Shown: positions 1 to 13,713 of the stretch, in pieces | Position numbering within the stretch: the first letter of the stretch is position 1 | Layout of the letters: each line of letters opens with the position of its first letter | Source: Excoecaria cochinchinensis | Taxonomy: Eukaryota > Streptophyta > Magnoliopsida > Malpighiales > Euphorbiaceae | Assembly: GCA_947683425.1 (NCBI GenBank) | Contig: CANTUQ010000301.1 | Coordinates: forward strand, 1 to 64,000 | DNA length: 64,000 bases | Reading direction: 5' to 3' | Notes under the pieces: generated by a model | The model's input: only the letters and a program-made list of their open reading frames with translations | Database searches by the model: none | What the model was told of the DNA's origin: nothing | Translations under genes and position numbers: made by a program

Positions 1-1899
1 GGTGAAATTTTTAATCCGAGTCCAAGAATTCAGGAAAACTCGATTGGAATTGCTACTGGAAGCTTGCCGTCGAGAATTATTTTCGTTGGAATCCGACGAA
101 TTTTTACGGATTTCCCTAGTGGTACCACTAAGGAAAATCACCAAAATCGAAAAATCGTAAAAACTGGTGGAATTTTTGATCCGAGTCCAATAATTCAGGA
201 AAACTCGATTGGAATAGCTACTAGAAGCTTGCCGGTCACAACGCATCGAGAATTGGCTTCATCGGAATCCGACGAATTTTTACGGATTTCACTAGGGGTA
301 CCCCTAGGGAAAATCACCAAAATCGAAAAATCGTAAAAAGTCGTGAAATTTTGAATCCGAGTCCAATAATTCAAGAAAACTCGATTGGAATAGCTACTGG
401 AAGCTTGCCGGTCACAACGCATCGAGAATTTGCTTCGTCGGAATCCGACGAATTTTTAAGGATTTCCCTAGGGGGTACCACTAGGGACAATCACCAAAAT
501 AGAAAAATCGTAAAAAGTGGTGAAATTTAAGATCCGAGTCTAATAATTCAGGAAAACTCGATTGGAATAGCTACTGGAAGCTTGCCGTCGAGAATTTGCT
601 TCGTCGGAATCCGACGAATTTTTACGGATTTCCCTAGGGCTACTACCACTAGGGAAAATCACCAAAATCGAAAAATCGTAAAAAGTGGTGAAATTTTTGA
701 TCCGAGTCAAATAATTCAGGAAAACTCGATTGGAATAGCTACAGGAAGCTTTCCGGTCACAACGCATCGAGAATTGGCTTCGTCAAAATACGATGAATTT
801 TTACGGATTTCCCTAGGGGTACCACTAGGGAAAATCACTAAAATCGAAAAATCGTAAAAAGTGGTGAAATTTAAGATCCGAGTCTAATAATTCAGGAAAA
901 CTCGATTGGAATAGCTACTGGAAGCTTGCCGTCGAGAATTTGCTTCGTCGAAATCCGACGAATTTTTACGGATTTCCCTAGTGCTACCACTAGGGAAAAT
1001 CACCAAAATCGAAAAAATCGTAAAAAGTGGTGAAATTTAAGATCCGAGTCCAATAATTCAGGAAAACTCGATTGGAATAGCTACTGAAAGCTTGCCGTCG
1101 AGAATTGGTTTCGTCGGAATCCGACGAATTTTTACGGATTTCCCTAGGGCTACCACTAGGGAAAATAACCAAAATCGAAAAAATCGTAAAAAGTGGTGAA
1201 ATTTTGGATCCGAGTCCAATAATTCAGGAAAAATCGATTGGAATAGCTACTGGAAGCTTGCCGTCGAGAATTGGTTTCGTCAGAATCCGACGAATTTTTA
1301 CGGATTTCCCTAGGGGTACCACTAGGGAAAATCACCAAAATCGAAAAATCGTAAAAAGTGGTGAAATTATTGATCCGAGTCCAATAATTTAGGAAAACTC
1401 GATTGGAATAGATACTGGAAGCTTGCCGGTCACAACGCATCGATAATTGGCTTCGTCGGAATCCGACGAATTTTTACGGATTTCCCTAGGGGTACCCCTA
1501 GGGAAAATCACCAAAATTGAAAAATCGTAAAAAGTGATGAAATTTTGAATCCGAGTCCAATAATTCAGGAAAACTCGATTGGAATAGCTACTGGAAGCTT
1601 GCCGTCAAGAATTGGTTTCCTCAGAATTCGACGAATTTTTACGGATTTCCCTAAGGGTACCACTAGGGAAAATCACTAAAATCGAAAAATCGTAAAAAGT
1701 GGTGAAATTTTGAATCCGAGTCCAATAATTCAGGAAAACTTGATTGGAATAGCTACTGGAAGCTTGCCGGTCACAACGCATCGAGAATTAGCTTCGTCGG
1801 AATCCGTCGAATTTTTAAGGATTTCCCTAGGGGGTACCACTAGGGAAAATCACCAAAATCGAAAAATCATAAAAAGTGGTGAAATTTAAGATCCGAGTC
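1..1899. repeat. Left-edge diverged monomers
   Basis: About eleven to twelve S and L monomers with scattered private substitutions and no clear internal higher-order period. Positions 1 to about 300 resemble 9952 to about 10250 (offset 9951), sharing the rare variants CCAAGAATTC and GGAATTGCTACTGG. A 26-bp perfect palindrome lies at 1481-1506. The array continues beyond the left edge, because position 1 falls inside a monomer. Confidence 0.9.
1481..1506. repeat. 26-bp perfect palindrome at the monomer core
   Basis: From TTTCCCTAGG at 1481 to CTAGGGAAA ending at 1506 the sequence equals its own reverse complement, centred on a KpnI site (GGTACC) and flanked by two AvrII-type CCTAGG halves. 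Identical versions lie at 3860-3885, 6032-6057, 7367-7392, 9058-9083, 11095-11120, 24797-24822 and 30101-30126. Most other monomers have one imperfect base pair (GGTACCACTAGG). It could form a cruciform or bind a dimeric protein; that is inference. Confidence 0.9.
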
Positions 1900-2229
1900 T
1901 AATAATTCAGGAAAACTCGATTGGAATAGCTACTGGAATCTTGCCGTCGAGAATTGGTTTCGTCGGAATTCGACGAATTTTTACGGATTTCCCTATGGCT
2001 ACCACTTGGGAAAATCACCAAAATCGAAAAATCGTTAAAAGTGGTGAAATTTTTGATCCGAGTCTAATAATTCAGGAAAACTCGATTGAAATAGCTAATG
2101 GAAGCTTGCCGTCGAGAATTTGCTTCGTCGGAATCCGACGAATTTTTACGAATTTCCCTAGGGGTACCACTTGGGAAAATCACCAAAATCGAAAAATTGT
2201 AAAAAGTTGTGAAATTATTGATCCGAGTC
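1900..2229. repeat. Two-monomer segment also found at 7774-8104
   Basis: Two 165-bp monomers starting at 1900 and 2065, sharing linked rare variants with 7774-8104 (offset 5874-5875). Shared features include the GAAATTTAAGATCCGAGTCTAA start, GAAATAGCTAATGGAAGC, CCACTTGGGAAAATC and AAAATTGTAAAAAG. The downstream block (from 2230) has its counterpart at 9135 (offset 6905). The two offsets differ by 1030 bp, so about six monomers were gained or lost between the copies at this junction. Confidence 0.82.
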
Positions 2230-5200
2230 CAATAATTCAGGAAAACTCGATTGGAATAGCTACTGGAAGCTCGCCATCGAGAATTGGTTTCCTCAGAATC
2301 CGACGAATTTTTAAGGATTTTCCTAGCGGTACCACTAGGAAAAATCGAAAAATCGTAAAAAGTGGTGAAATTATGAATTCGAGTCCAATAATTCAGGAAA
2401 ACTTGATTGGAATAGCTACTGGAAGCTTTCCGGTCACAACGCATCGAGAATTTGCTTCGTCGGAATCCGACGAATTTTTAAGGATTTCCCTAGGTGGTAC
2501 CACTAGGTAAAATCACCAAAATCGAAAAATCGTAAAAAGTGGTGAAATTTAAGATCCGAGTCTAATAATTCAGGAAAACTCGATTGGAATAGCTACTGGA
2601 AGCTTTCCGTCGAGAATTTGTTTCGTCGGAATCCGACGAATTTTTACGGATTTCCCTAGGGCTACCACTAGGGAAAATCACCAAAATCGAAAAATCGTAA
2701 AAAATGGTGAAATTTTTAATCCGAGTCCAATAATTCAGGAATACTCGATTGGAATAGCTACTGGAAGCTTGCCATCGAGAATTGGCTTCGTCGGAATCCG
2801 ACGAATTTTTACTGATTTCCCTAGGGGTACCACTAGGAAAAATCGCCAAAATCGAAAAATCATAAAAAGTGGTGAAATTTTGGATCCGAGTACAATAATT
2901 TAAGAAAACTAGATTGGAATAGCTACTGGAAGTTTACCGGTCACAACGCATCTAGAATTGGCTTCGTTGAAATCCGACGAATTTTTACGGATTTGCCTAC
3001 GGGTACCCCTAGGAAAAATCACCTAAATCGAAAAATCGTAAAAAGTGGTGAAATTTTTAATCCGAGTCCAAGAATTCAGGAAAACTCGATTGGAATAGCT
3101 ACTGGAAGGTTGTCGTCGAGAATTGGTTTCGTCGAAATCCGACGAATTTTTACGAATTTCCCTATGGGTACCACTAGGAAAAATCACAAAAATCGAAAAA
3201 TCGTAAAAAGTGGTGAAATTTTTGATCTGAGTCCAATAATTCAGGTAAACTCGATTGGAATAGCTACTGGAAGCTTGCCGGTCACAACGCATCTAGAATT
3301 GGCTTTGTCAAAATACGACGAATTTTTACGGATTTCCCAATGGGTACCACTAGGGAAAATCACCAAAATCGAAAAATCGTAAAAAGTGTTTAAATTTGGG
3401 ATCCGAGACCAATAATTCAAGAAAACTAGATTGGAATAGCTACTGGAAGCTTGCCGATCACAACGCATCGAGAATTGGCTTTGTCGGAATCCGACGAATT
3501 TTTACGGATTTCCCTAGGGGTACCACTAGGGAAAATCACCAAATTAGAAAAATCGTAAAAAGTGGTGAAATTTTAAATCCGAGTCCAATAATTCAGGAAA
3601 ACTCAATTGGAATAGCTACTGGAAGCTTGCCGGTCACAACGCATCGAGAATTGGCTTCGTCGGAATCCAAAGAATTTTTACGGATTATCCTAGGGGTACC
3701 ACTAGGGAAAATCACCAAATCGAAAAATCGTAAAAAGTGGTGAAATTTTTGATCCGAGTCCAATAATTCAGGAAAACTCGATTGGAATAGCTACTGGAAG
3801 CTTTCCGGTCATAACGCATCTAGAATTGGCTTCGTTGGAATCCGACGAATTTTTACGGATTTCCCTAGGGGTACCCCTAGGGAAAATCACCAAAATCGAA
3901 AAATCGTAAAAAGTGGTAAAATTTTTAATCCGAGTCCAATAATTCAGGAAAACTCGATTGGAATTACTACTGGAAGTTCGCCGTCGAGAATTGGTTTCGT
4001 CGAAATCCGACGAATTTTATTGATTTCCCTAGGGGTACCACTAGGGAAAATCACCAAAATCGAAAAATCGTAAAAAGTGGTGAAATTTTTGATCCGAGTC
4101 CAATAATTCAGGAAAAGTCGATTGGAATAGCTACTGGAAGCTTATCGTCGAGAATTGGTTTCGTCGAAATCCGACGAATTTTTACTAATTTCCCTAGGGG
4201 TACCACTAGGAAAAATCACCAAAATCGAAAAATCGTAACAAGTGGTGAAATTTTTTATCCGAGTCCAATAATTCAGGAAAACTCGATTGGAATAACTACT
4301 GGAAGCTTATCGTCGAGAATTGGTATAGTCGAAATCTGACGAATTTTTACTAATTTCCCTAGGGGTACCACTAGGAAAAATCACCAAAATCGAAAAATCG
4401 TAAAAAGTGGTGAAATTTTTGATCCGAGTCCAATAATTCAATAAAACTCGATTGGAATAGCTACTGGAAGCTTTCCGGTCACAACGCATCGAGAATTGGC
4501 TTCGTCACAATCCGACGAATTTTTACGGATTTCCCTAGGGGTACCTCTAGGGAAAATCACCAAATTCGAAAAATCGTAAAAAGTGGTGAAATTTTTGATC
4601 CGAGTCAAATAATTCAGGAAAAATTGATTGGAATAGCTACAGGAAGCTTGCCGTCGAGAATTGGATTCGTCGGAATCCGACGAATTTTTACGGATTTTCC
4701 TAGGGGTACCACTAGGAAAAATCACAAAAATCGTAAAAAGTGGTGAAATTTTGAATCCGAGTCCAATAATTCACGAAAACTCGATTGGAATAGCTACTGG
4801 AAGCTTTCCGGTCACAACACATCGAGAATTGGCTTCGTCGGAATCTAAAAATTTTTTACGGATTTTCCAAGGGGTACCACTAGTGAAAATCACCAAAATC
4901 GAAAAATCGTAAAAAGTGGTGAAATTTTTGATCCGAGTCCAATAATTCAGGAAAACTCGATTGGAATAGCTACTGGAAGCTTGCCGTCGAGAATTGGTTT
5001 CGTCGAAATTCGACGAATTTTTACTGATTTTCCTAGGGGGTACCACTAGGGAAAATCACCAAAATCGAAAAATCGTAAAAAGTGGTGAAATTTTGAATCC
5101 GAGTCCAATAATTAGGGAAAACTAGATTGGAATAGCTACTGCAAGCTTGCCGTCGAGAATTGGTTTCGTCGGAATCCGACGAATTTCTACGGATTTCCCT

Positions 5201-6772
5201 AGGGGGTACCACTAGGGAAAATCACCAAAATCGAAAAATCGTAAAAAGTGGTGAAATTATTTATCCGAGTCCAATAATTCAGGAAAACTCTGTTGGAATA
5301 TCTAATAGAAGCTTGCCGTCGAGAATTGGCTTCGTCATAATCCGACGAATTTTGACGAATTTCCCTAGGGGTACCACTAGGGAAAATCACCAAAATCGAA
5401 AAATCATAAAAAGTGGTGAAATTTTTATCCGAGTACAATAATTTAAGAAAACTAGATTGGAATAGCTACTGGAAGCTTGCCGGTCACAATGCATCAAGAA
5501 TTGGCTTCGTCAGAATCCGACGAATTTTTAAGGATTTCCCTACTAGGGAAAATCACTAAAATCGAAAAATCGTAAAAAGTGGTGAAATTTAAGATCCGAG
5601 TCCAATAATTCAGGAAAACTCGATTGGAATAGCTACTAGAAGCTTGCCGTCGAGAATTGGTTTCATCGGAATCCGACGAATTTTTACGGATTTCCCTAGG
5701 GGTACCACTAGTGAAAATCACCAAAATCGAAAAATCATAAAAAGTGGTGAAATTTTTGATTCGAGTCCAATAATTCAGGAAAACTCGATTGGAATAGCTA
5801 CTGGAAGCTTGCCGTCGAGAATTGGCTTCGTCATAATCCGACGATTTTTTACGGATTTCCCTAGGGTTACCACTAGGGAAAATCACCAAAATCGAAAAAT
5901 CGTAAAAAGTGGTAAAATTTTGGATCCGAGTACAATAATTTAAGAAAATTAGATTGGAATAGCTACTTGAAGCTTGCCGGTCACAACGCATCTAGAATTG
6001 GCTTCGTTGGAATCCAAAATTTTTTTACGGATTTCCCTAGGGGTACCCCTAGGGAAAATCACAAAAATCGAAAAATCGTAAAATGTGGTGAAATTTTTAA
6101 TCCGAGTCCAATAATTTAGGAAAACTCGATTGGAATAGCTACTGGAAGCTTTCCGGTCACAACGCATCGAGAATTGGCTTCGTCGGAATCCAAAAAAATT
6201 TTACGGATTTTCCTAGGGGTACCACTAGGGAAAATCACCAAAATCGAAAAATTGTAAAAAGTGGTGAAATTTTTGATCCGAGTCCAATAATTCAGGAAAA
6301 CTCGATTGGAATAGCTACTGGAAGCTTGCCGTCGAGAATTGGTTTCGTCGAAATCCGACGAATTTTTATTTATTTCCCTAGGGGTACCACTAGAGAAAAT
6401 CACCAAAATCGAAAAATCGTAAAAAGTGGTGAAATTTTGAATCCGAGTCCAATAATTAGGGAAAACTTGATTGGAATAGCTACTGGAAGCTTGCCGTCGA
6501 GAATTCGTGCTCAGACGAATTTCTACGGATTTCCCTAGGGGGTACAACTAGGGAAAATCACCAAAATCGAAAAATCGTAAAAAGTGGTTAAATTATTGAT
6601 CCGAGTCCAATAATTCAGGAAAACTCGATTGGAATATCTACTAGAAGCTTGCCGTCGAGAATTGGTTTCGTCATAATCCGACGAATTTTGACGGATTTCC
6701 CTAGGGGTACCACTAGGGAAAATCACCAAAATCGAAAAATCGTAAAAAGTGGTGAAATTTAAGATCCGAGTC
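2230..6772. repeat. Segmental duplication block A, copy 1 (about 4.5 kb)
   Basis: Monomers here match those of 9135-14043 in the same order and with the same private variants. The offset changes in whole-monomer steps: 6905 at 2230-3066, then about 7070 near 3101, 7235 at 3396-3743, 7071 at 4307-4438, 6747 at 5644-5949 and 7271 at the right end (6773 versus 14044). Such stepwise changes are expected if an ancestral block was duplicated and each copy later gained or lost single monomers. Copy 1 has two adjacent CTTATCGTCGAG monomers (near 4139 and 4307) where copy 2 has one (near 11378). Confidence 0.85.
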
Positions 6773-9134
6773 CAATAATTCAGGAAAACTAGATTGGAAT
6801 AACTACTATAAGCTTGCCATCGAGAATTGGTTTCGTCGGAATCCGACGAATTTTTACGGATTTCCCTAGGGGTACCACTAGGGAAAATCACGAAAATCGA
6901 AAAATCATAAAAAGTGGTGAAATTTTTAATCCGAGTCCAATAATTAAGGAAAACTCGATTGGAATTGCTACTGGAAACTTGCCGTCAAGAATTATTTTCG
7001 TTGTAATCCGACGAATTTTTACGGATTTCCCTATGGGTACCACTAGGGAAAATCACCAAAATCGAAAAATCGTAAAAAGTGGTGAAATTTTTGATCCGAG
7101 TCCAATAATTCAGGAAAACTCGATTGGAATAGCTACTGGAAGCTTGTTGTCGAGAATTTGTTTCGTCGAAATCCGACGAATTTTTACGAATTTCCCTAGA
7201 GGTACCACTAGGAAAAATCACCAAAATCGAAAAATCGTAAAAAGTGGTGAAATTTTTGAACCGAGTCTAATAATTCAGGAAAACTCGATTGCAATAGCTA
7301 CTGGAAGCTTGCCGGTCACAACGCATCTAGAATTGGCTTCATTGGAAGCCGAAGAATTTTTACGGATTTCCCTAGGGGTACCCCTAGGGAAAATCACCAA
7401 AATCGAAAAATCGTAAAAAGTGGTAAAATTTTTAATCCGAGTCCAATAATTAAGGAAAACTCGATTGGTATTGCTACTGGAAGCTTGCCGTCGAGAATTG
7501 GTTTCGTTGGAATCCGACGAATTTTTATGGATTTCCCTAGGGGTACCACTAGGGAAAATCACCAAAATCAAAAAATCGTAAAAAGTGATGAAATTTTGAA
7601 TCCGAGTCCAATAATTCAGGAAAACTCGAATTGAATAGCTACTGGAAGCTTGCCGTCGCGAATTGGCTTCGTCGGAATCCGACGATTTTTTATGGATTTA
7701 CCTAGGGGTACCACTAGGGAAAATCACCAAAATCGAAAAATCGTAAAAAGTGGTGAAATTTAAGATCCGAGTCTAATAATTAAGGAAAACTCGATTGGAA
7801 TAGCTACTAGAATCTTGCCGTCGAGAATTGGTTTCGTCGGAATTCGACGAATTTTTACGGATTTCCCTAGGGCTACCACTAGGGAAAATCACCAAAATCG
7901 AAAAAATCGTTAAAAGTGGTGAAATTTTTGATCCGAGTCTAATAATTCAGGAAACCTCGATTGAAATAGCTAATGGAAGCTTGCCGTCGAGAATTTCCTT
8001 CGTCGGAATCCGACGAATTTTTACGAATTTCCCTAGGGGTACCACTTGGGAAAATCACCAAAATCGAAAAATTGTAAAAAGTGGTGAAATTATTGATCCG
8101 AGTCCAATAATTCAGGAAAACTCGATTGGAATAGCTACTGGAACCTTGTCATCGAGTATTGGTTTCGTCGAAATCCGACGAATTTTTATGAATTTCCCTA
8201 GGGGTACCACTAGCGAAAATCACCAAAATCGAAAAATCGTAAAAAGTGGTGAAATTTTTGATCCGAGTCCAATAATTTAGGAAAACTCGATTGAAATAGC
8301 TACTTGAAACTTGCCGGTCACAACGCATCGAGATTTGGATTTGTCAGAATCCGACGAATTTTTACGGATTTCCCTAGGGGTAACACTAGGGAAAATCACA
8401 AAAATCGAAAAATCGTAAAAAGTGGTGAAATTTTTAATCCGAGTCAAATAATTCAGGAAAACTCGATTGGAATAGCTACTGGAAGCTTGCCGTCGAGAAT
8501 TGACTTCGTCGGAATCCGACGAATTTTTACGGATTTCCCTAGGGGTACAACTAGGGAAATCACCAAAATCGAAAAATCGAAAAATCGTAAAAAGTGGTGA
8601 AATTTTTGATCCGAGTTAAATAATTCAGGAAAACTCGATTGGAATAGCTATAGGAATCTTGCCGGTCACAACGTATCGAGAATTGGATTCGTCGAAATCC
8701 GACGAATTTTTACGGATTTCCCTAGGGGTACCACTAGGGAAAATCACCAAAATCGAAAAATCGTAAAAAGTGGTGAAATTTTTAATCCGACTCAAATAAT
8801 TCAGGAAAACTCGATTGGAATAGCTACTGGAAGCTTGCCGTCGAGAATTGGATTCGTCGGAATCCGACGAATTTTTACGGATTTCCCTAGGGGTACCACT
8901 AGGGAAAATCACCAAAATCGAAAAATCGTAAAAAGTGGTGAAATTTTTCATCCGAGTCCAATAATTTAGGAAAACTCGATTGGAATAGCTACTGTAAGCT
9001 TGCCGGTCACAACGCATCGAGAATTGGCTTCGTCGGAATCCGACGAATTTTTACGGATTTCCCTAGGGGTACCCCTAGGGAAAATCACCAAAATTGAAAA
9101 ATCGTAAAAAGTGATGAAATTTTTAATCCGAGTC
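6773..9134. repeat. Monomeric satellite between the two A-block copies
   Basis: About fourteen S and L monomers with no gene or foreign sequence. The part 7774-8104 duplicates 1900-2229. The L monomers near 7367 and 9058 carry the fully symmetric palindrome form TAGGGGTACCCCTA. A few monomers have private single-base length changes, for example AATCGAAAAAATCGTTAAAAG near 7898. Confidence 0.85.
7774..8104. repeat. Second copy of the 1900-2229 two-monomer segment
   Basis: Two monomers starting at 7774 and 7940 that share the linked rare variants of 1900-2229 (AATAGCTAATGGAAGC, CCACTTGGG, AATTGTAAAAAG). One extra A in the A-rich run makes the first monomer 166 bp. It lies 1030 bp closer to its partner than block A copy 2 does to block A copy 1. 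Confidence 0.8.
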
Positions 9135-12100
9135 CAATAATTCAGGAAAACTCGATTGGAATAGCTACTGGAAGCTTGCCATCGAGAATTGGTTTCCTCA
9201 GAATCCGACGAATTTTTAAGGATTTTCCTAGCGGTACCACTAGGAAAAATCGAAAAATCGTAAAAAGTGGTGAAATTATGAATCCGAGTCCAATAATTCA
9301 GGAAAACTTGATTGGAATAGCTACTGGAAGCTTTCCGGTCACAGCGCATCGAGAATTTGCTTCGTCGGAATCCGACGAATTTTTAAGGATTTCCCTAGGT
9401 GGTACCACTAGGGAAAATCACCAAAATCGAAAAATCGTAAAAAGTGGTGAAATTTAAGATCCGAGTCTAATAATTCAGGAAAACTCGATTGGAATAGCTA
9501 CTGGAAGCTTTCCGTCGAGAATTGGTTTCGTCGGAATCCGACGAATTTTTACGGATTTCCCTAGGGCTACCACTAGGGAAAATCACCAAAATCGAAAAAT
9601 CGTAAAAAGTAGTGAAATTTTTAATCCGAGTCCAATAATTTAGGAAAACTCGATTGGAATAGCTACTGGAAGCTTGCCATTGAGAATTGGCTTCGTCGGA
9701 ATCCGACGAATTTTTACGGATTTCCCTAGGGGTACCACTAGGGAAAATCGCCAAAATCGAAAAATCGTAAAAAGTGGTGAAATTTTGGATCCGAGTACAA
9801 TAATTTAAGAAAACTAGATTGGAATAGCTACTGGAAGTTTGCCGATCACAACGCATCTAGAATTAGCTTCGTTGGAATCCGACGAATTTTTACGGATTTT
9901 CCTAGGGGTACCCCTAGGAAAAATCACCTAAATCGAAAAATCGTAAAAAGTGGTGAAATTTTTAATCCGAGTCCAAGAATTCAGGAAAACTCGATTGGAA
10001 TTGCTACTGGAAGCTTGCCGTCGAGAATTATTTTTGTTGGAATCCGACGAATTTTTACGGATTTCCCTAGGGGTACCACTAAGGAAAATCACCAAAATCG
10101 AAAAATCGTAAAAAGTGGTGAAATTTTTGATCCGAGTCCAATAATTCAGGAAAACTCGATTGGAATAGCTACTGGAAGGTTGTCATCGAGAATTGGTTTC
10201 GTCGAAATCCGACGAATTTTTATGAATTTCCCTAGGGGTACCACTAGGAAAAATCACAAAAATCGAAAAATCGTAAAAAGTGGTGAAATTTTTTATCCGA
10301 GTCCAATAATTCAGGAAAACTCGATTGGAATAGCTACTGGAAGCTTGCCGGTCACAACGCATCTAGAATTGGCTTCGTTGGAATCCGACGATTTTTTACG
10401 GATTTCCCTAGGGGTATCCCTAGGGAAAATCACCAAAATCGAAAAATCGTACAAAGTGGTGAAATTTTTAATCCGAATCCAATAATTCAGGAAAACTCGA
10501 TTAGAATTGCTACTGGAAGCTTGCCGTCGAGAATTGGTTTCGTCGGAATCCGACGAATATTTATGGATTTCCCTAGGGGTACCACTAGGGAAAATCACCA
10601 AAATCGAAAAATCGTAAAAAGTGGTTAAATTTGGGATCCGAGACCAATAATTCAAGAAAACTAGATTGGAATAGCTACTGGAAGCTTGCCGATCACAACG
10701 CATCGAGAATTGGCTTCGTCAAAATCCGACGAATTTTTACGGATTTTCCTAGGGGTACCACTAGGGAAAATCACCAAATTCGAAAAATCGTAAAAAGTGG
10801 TGAAATTTTGAATCCGAGTCCAATAATTCAGGAAAACTCAATTGGAATAGCTACTGGAAGCTTGCCGGTCACAACGCATCGAGAATTTGCTTCGTCGGAA
10901 TCCAAAGAATTTTTACGGATTATCCTAGGGGTACCACTAGGGAAAATCACCAAATCGAAAAATCGTAAAAAGTGGTGAAATTTTTTATCCGAGTCCAATA
11001 ATTCAGGAAAACTCGATTGGAATAGCTACTGGAAGCTTTCCGGTCATAACGCATCTAGAATTGGCTTCGTTGGAATCCGACGAATTTTTACGGATTTCCC
11101 TAGGGGTACCCCTAGGGAAAATCACCAAAATCGAAAAATCGTAAAAAGTGGTAAAATTTTTAATCCGAGTCCAATAATTCAGGAAAACTCGATTGGAATT
11201 ACTACTGGAAGTTCGCCGTCGAGAATTGGTTTCGTCGGAATCCGACGAATTTTTATTGATTTCCCTAGGGGTACCACTAGGAAAAATCACCAAAATCGAA
11301 AAATCGTAAAAAGTGATAAAATTTTTGATCCGAGTCCAATAATTCAGGAAAAGTCGATTGGAATAGCTACTGGAAGCTTATCGTCGAGAATTGGTTTCGT
11401 CGAAATCCGACGAATTTTTACTAATTTCCCTAGGGGTACCACAAGGAAAAATCACCAAAATCGAAAAATCGTAAACAGTGGTGAAATTTTTGATCCGAGT
11501 CCAATAATTCAAGAAAACTCGATTGGAATAGCTACTGGAAGCTTTCCGGTCACAACGCATCGAGAATTGGCTTCGTCAGAATCCGACGAATTTTTACGGA
11601 TTTCCCTAGGGGTACCTTTAGGGAAAATCACCAAATTCGAAAAATCGTAAAAAGTGGTGAAATTTTTGATCCGAGTCAAATAATTCAGGAAAACTCGAAT
11701 GGAATAGCTACAGGAAGCTTGCCGTCGAGAATTGGATTCGTCGGAATCCGACGAATTTTTACGGATTTTCCTAGGGGTACCACTAGGGAAAATCACAAAA
11801 ATCGAAAAATCGTAAAAAGTGGTGAAATTTTGAATCCGAGTCCAATAATTCAGGAAAACTCGATTGGAATAGCTACTGGAAGCTTTCCGGTCACAACGCA
11901 TCGAGAATTGGCTTCGTCGGAATCCAAAAATTTTTTACGGATTTTCCAAGGGTTACCACTAGGCAAAATCACCAAAATCGAAAAATCGTAAAAAGTGGTG
12001 AAATTTTTGATCCGAGTCCAATAATTCAGGAAAACTCGATTGGAATAGCTACTGGAAGCTTGCCGTCGAGAATTGGTTTCGTCGAAATCCGACGAATTTT

Positions 12101-12349
12101 TACTGATTTTCCTAGGGGTACCACTAGGGAAAATCACCAAAATCGAAAAATCGTAAAAAGTGGTGAAATTATTGATCCGAGTCCAATAATTCAGGAAAAC
12201 TCTGTTGGAATAGCTACTGGAAGCTTGCCGGTCACAATGCATCAAGAATTGGCTTCGTCAGGATCCGACGAATTTTTAGGATTTCCCTACTAGGGAAAAT
12301 CACTAAAATCGAAAAATCGTAAAAAGTGGTAAAATTTAAGATACGAGTC

Positions 12350-13031
12350 CAATAATTCAGGAAAACTCGATTGGAATAGCTACTAGAAGCTTGCCGTCGA
12401 GAATTGGTTTCGTCGGAATCCGACGAATTTTTACGGATTTCCCTCGGGGTACCACTAGTGAAAATCACCAAAATCGAAAAATCATAAAAAGTGGTGAAAT
12501 TTTTAATTCGAGTCCAATAATTCAGGAAAACTCGATTGGAATAGCTACTGGAAGCTTGCCGTCGAGAATTGGCTTCGTCATAATCCGACGAATTTTTACG
12601 GATTTCCCTAGGGTTACCACTAGGGAAAATCACCAAAATCGAAAAATCGTAAAAAGTGGTGAAATTTTGGATCCGAGTACAATAATTTAAGAAAATTAGA
12701 TTGGAATAGCTACTTGAAGCTTGCCGGTCACAACGCATCTAGAATTGGCTTCGTTGGAATCCGAAAAATTTTTACGGATTTCCCTAGGGGTACCACTAGG
12801 GAAAATCACAAAAATCGAAAAATCGTAAAAAGTGGTGAAATTTTTAATCCGAGTCCAATAATTCAGGAAAACTCGATTGGAATAGCTACTGGAAGCTTTC
12901 CGATCACAACGCATCGAGAATTGGCTTCGTCGGAATCCAAAAATTTTTTACGGATTTTCCTAGGGGTACCACTAGGGAAAATCACCAAAATCGAAAAATC
13001 GTAAAAAGTGGTGAAATTTTTGATCCGAGTC
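12350..13031. repeat. 682-bp four-monomer tandem duplication, copy 1
   Basis: Four monomers in the order S-S-L-L (165, 165, 176, 176 bp; starts 12350, 12515, 12680, 12856) repeated immediately at 13032. Shared rare variants are CGTCATAATCCGACG, TAGGGTTACCACTAGGG, GTACAATAATTTAAGAAAATTAG and ATCCAAAAATTTTTTACGG. The two copies differ at only a few bases by eye, so the event is recent relative to the larger block A duplication. Confidence 0.93.
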
Positions 13032-13713
13032 CAATAATTCAGGAAAACTCGATTGGAATAGCTACTGGAAGCTTGCCGTCGAGAATTGGTTTCGTCGGAA
13101 TCCGACGAATTTTTACGGATTTTCCTAGGGGTACCACTAGGGAAAATCACCAAAATCGAAAAATCATAAAAAGTGGTGAAATTTTTAATTCGAGTCCAAT
13201 AATTCAGGAAAACTCGATTGGAATAGCTACTGGAAGCTTGCCGTCGAGAATTGGCTTCGTCATAATCCGACGAATTTTTACGGACTTCCCTAGGGTTACC
13301 ACTAGGGAAAATCACCAAAATCGAAAAATCGTAAAAAGTGGTGAAATTTTGGATCCGAGTACAATAATTTAAGAAAATTAGATTGGAATAGCTACTTGAA
13401 GCTTGCCGGTCACAACGCATCTAGAATTGGCTTCGTTGGAATCCGAAAAATTTTTACGGATTTCCCTAGGGGTACCACTAGGGAAAATCACAAAAATCGA
13501 AAAATCGTAAAAAGTGGTGAAATTTTTAATCCGAGTCCAATAATTCAGGAAAACTCGATTGGAATAGCTACTGGAAGCTTGCCGGTCACAACGCATCGAG
13601 AATTGGCTTCGTCGGAATCCAAAAATTTTTTACGGATTTTCCTAGGGGTACCACTAGGGAAAATCACCAAAATCGAAAAATCGTAAAAAGTGGTGAAATT
13701 TTTGATCCGAGTC
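13032..13713. repeat. 682-bp four-monomer tandem duplication, copy 2
   Basis: Direct repeat of 12350-13031 with monomer starts 13032, 13197, 13362 and 13538. The total length is identical. The equivalent region of block A copy 1 (about 5603-6285) has a single version of this four-monomer unit, which polarises the event: duplication happened in the right-hand block after the blocks separated. Confidence 0.93.

Noticed and set aside
1481..1506. Rho-independent terminator or operator at the palindrome
   Set aside because: The structure is in nearly every monomer of a eukaryotic-type satellite, has no loop, and there are no genes to regulate. It is a repeat feature.
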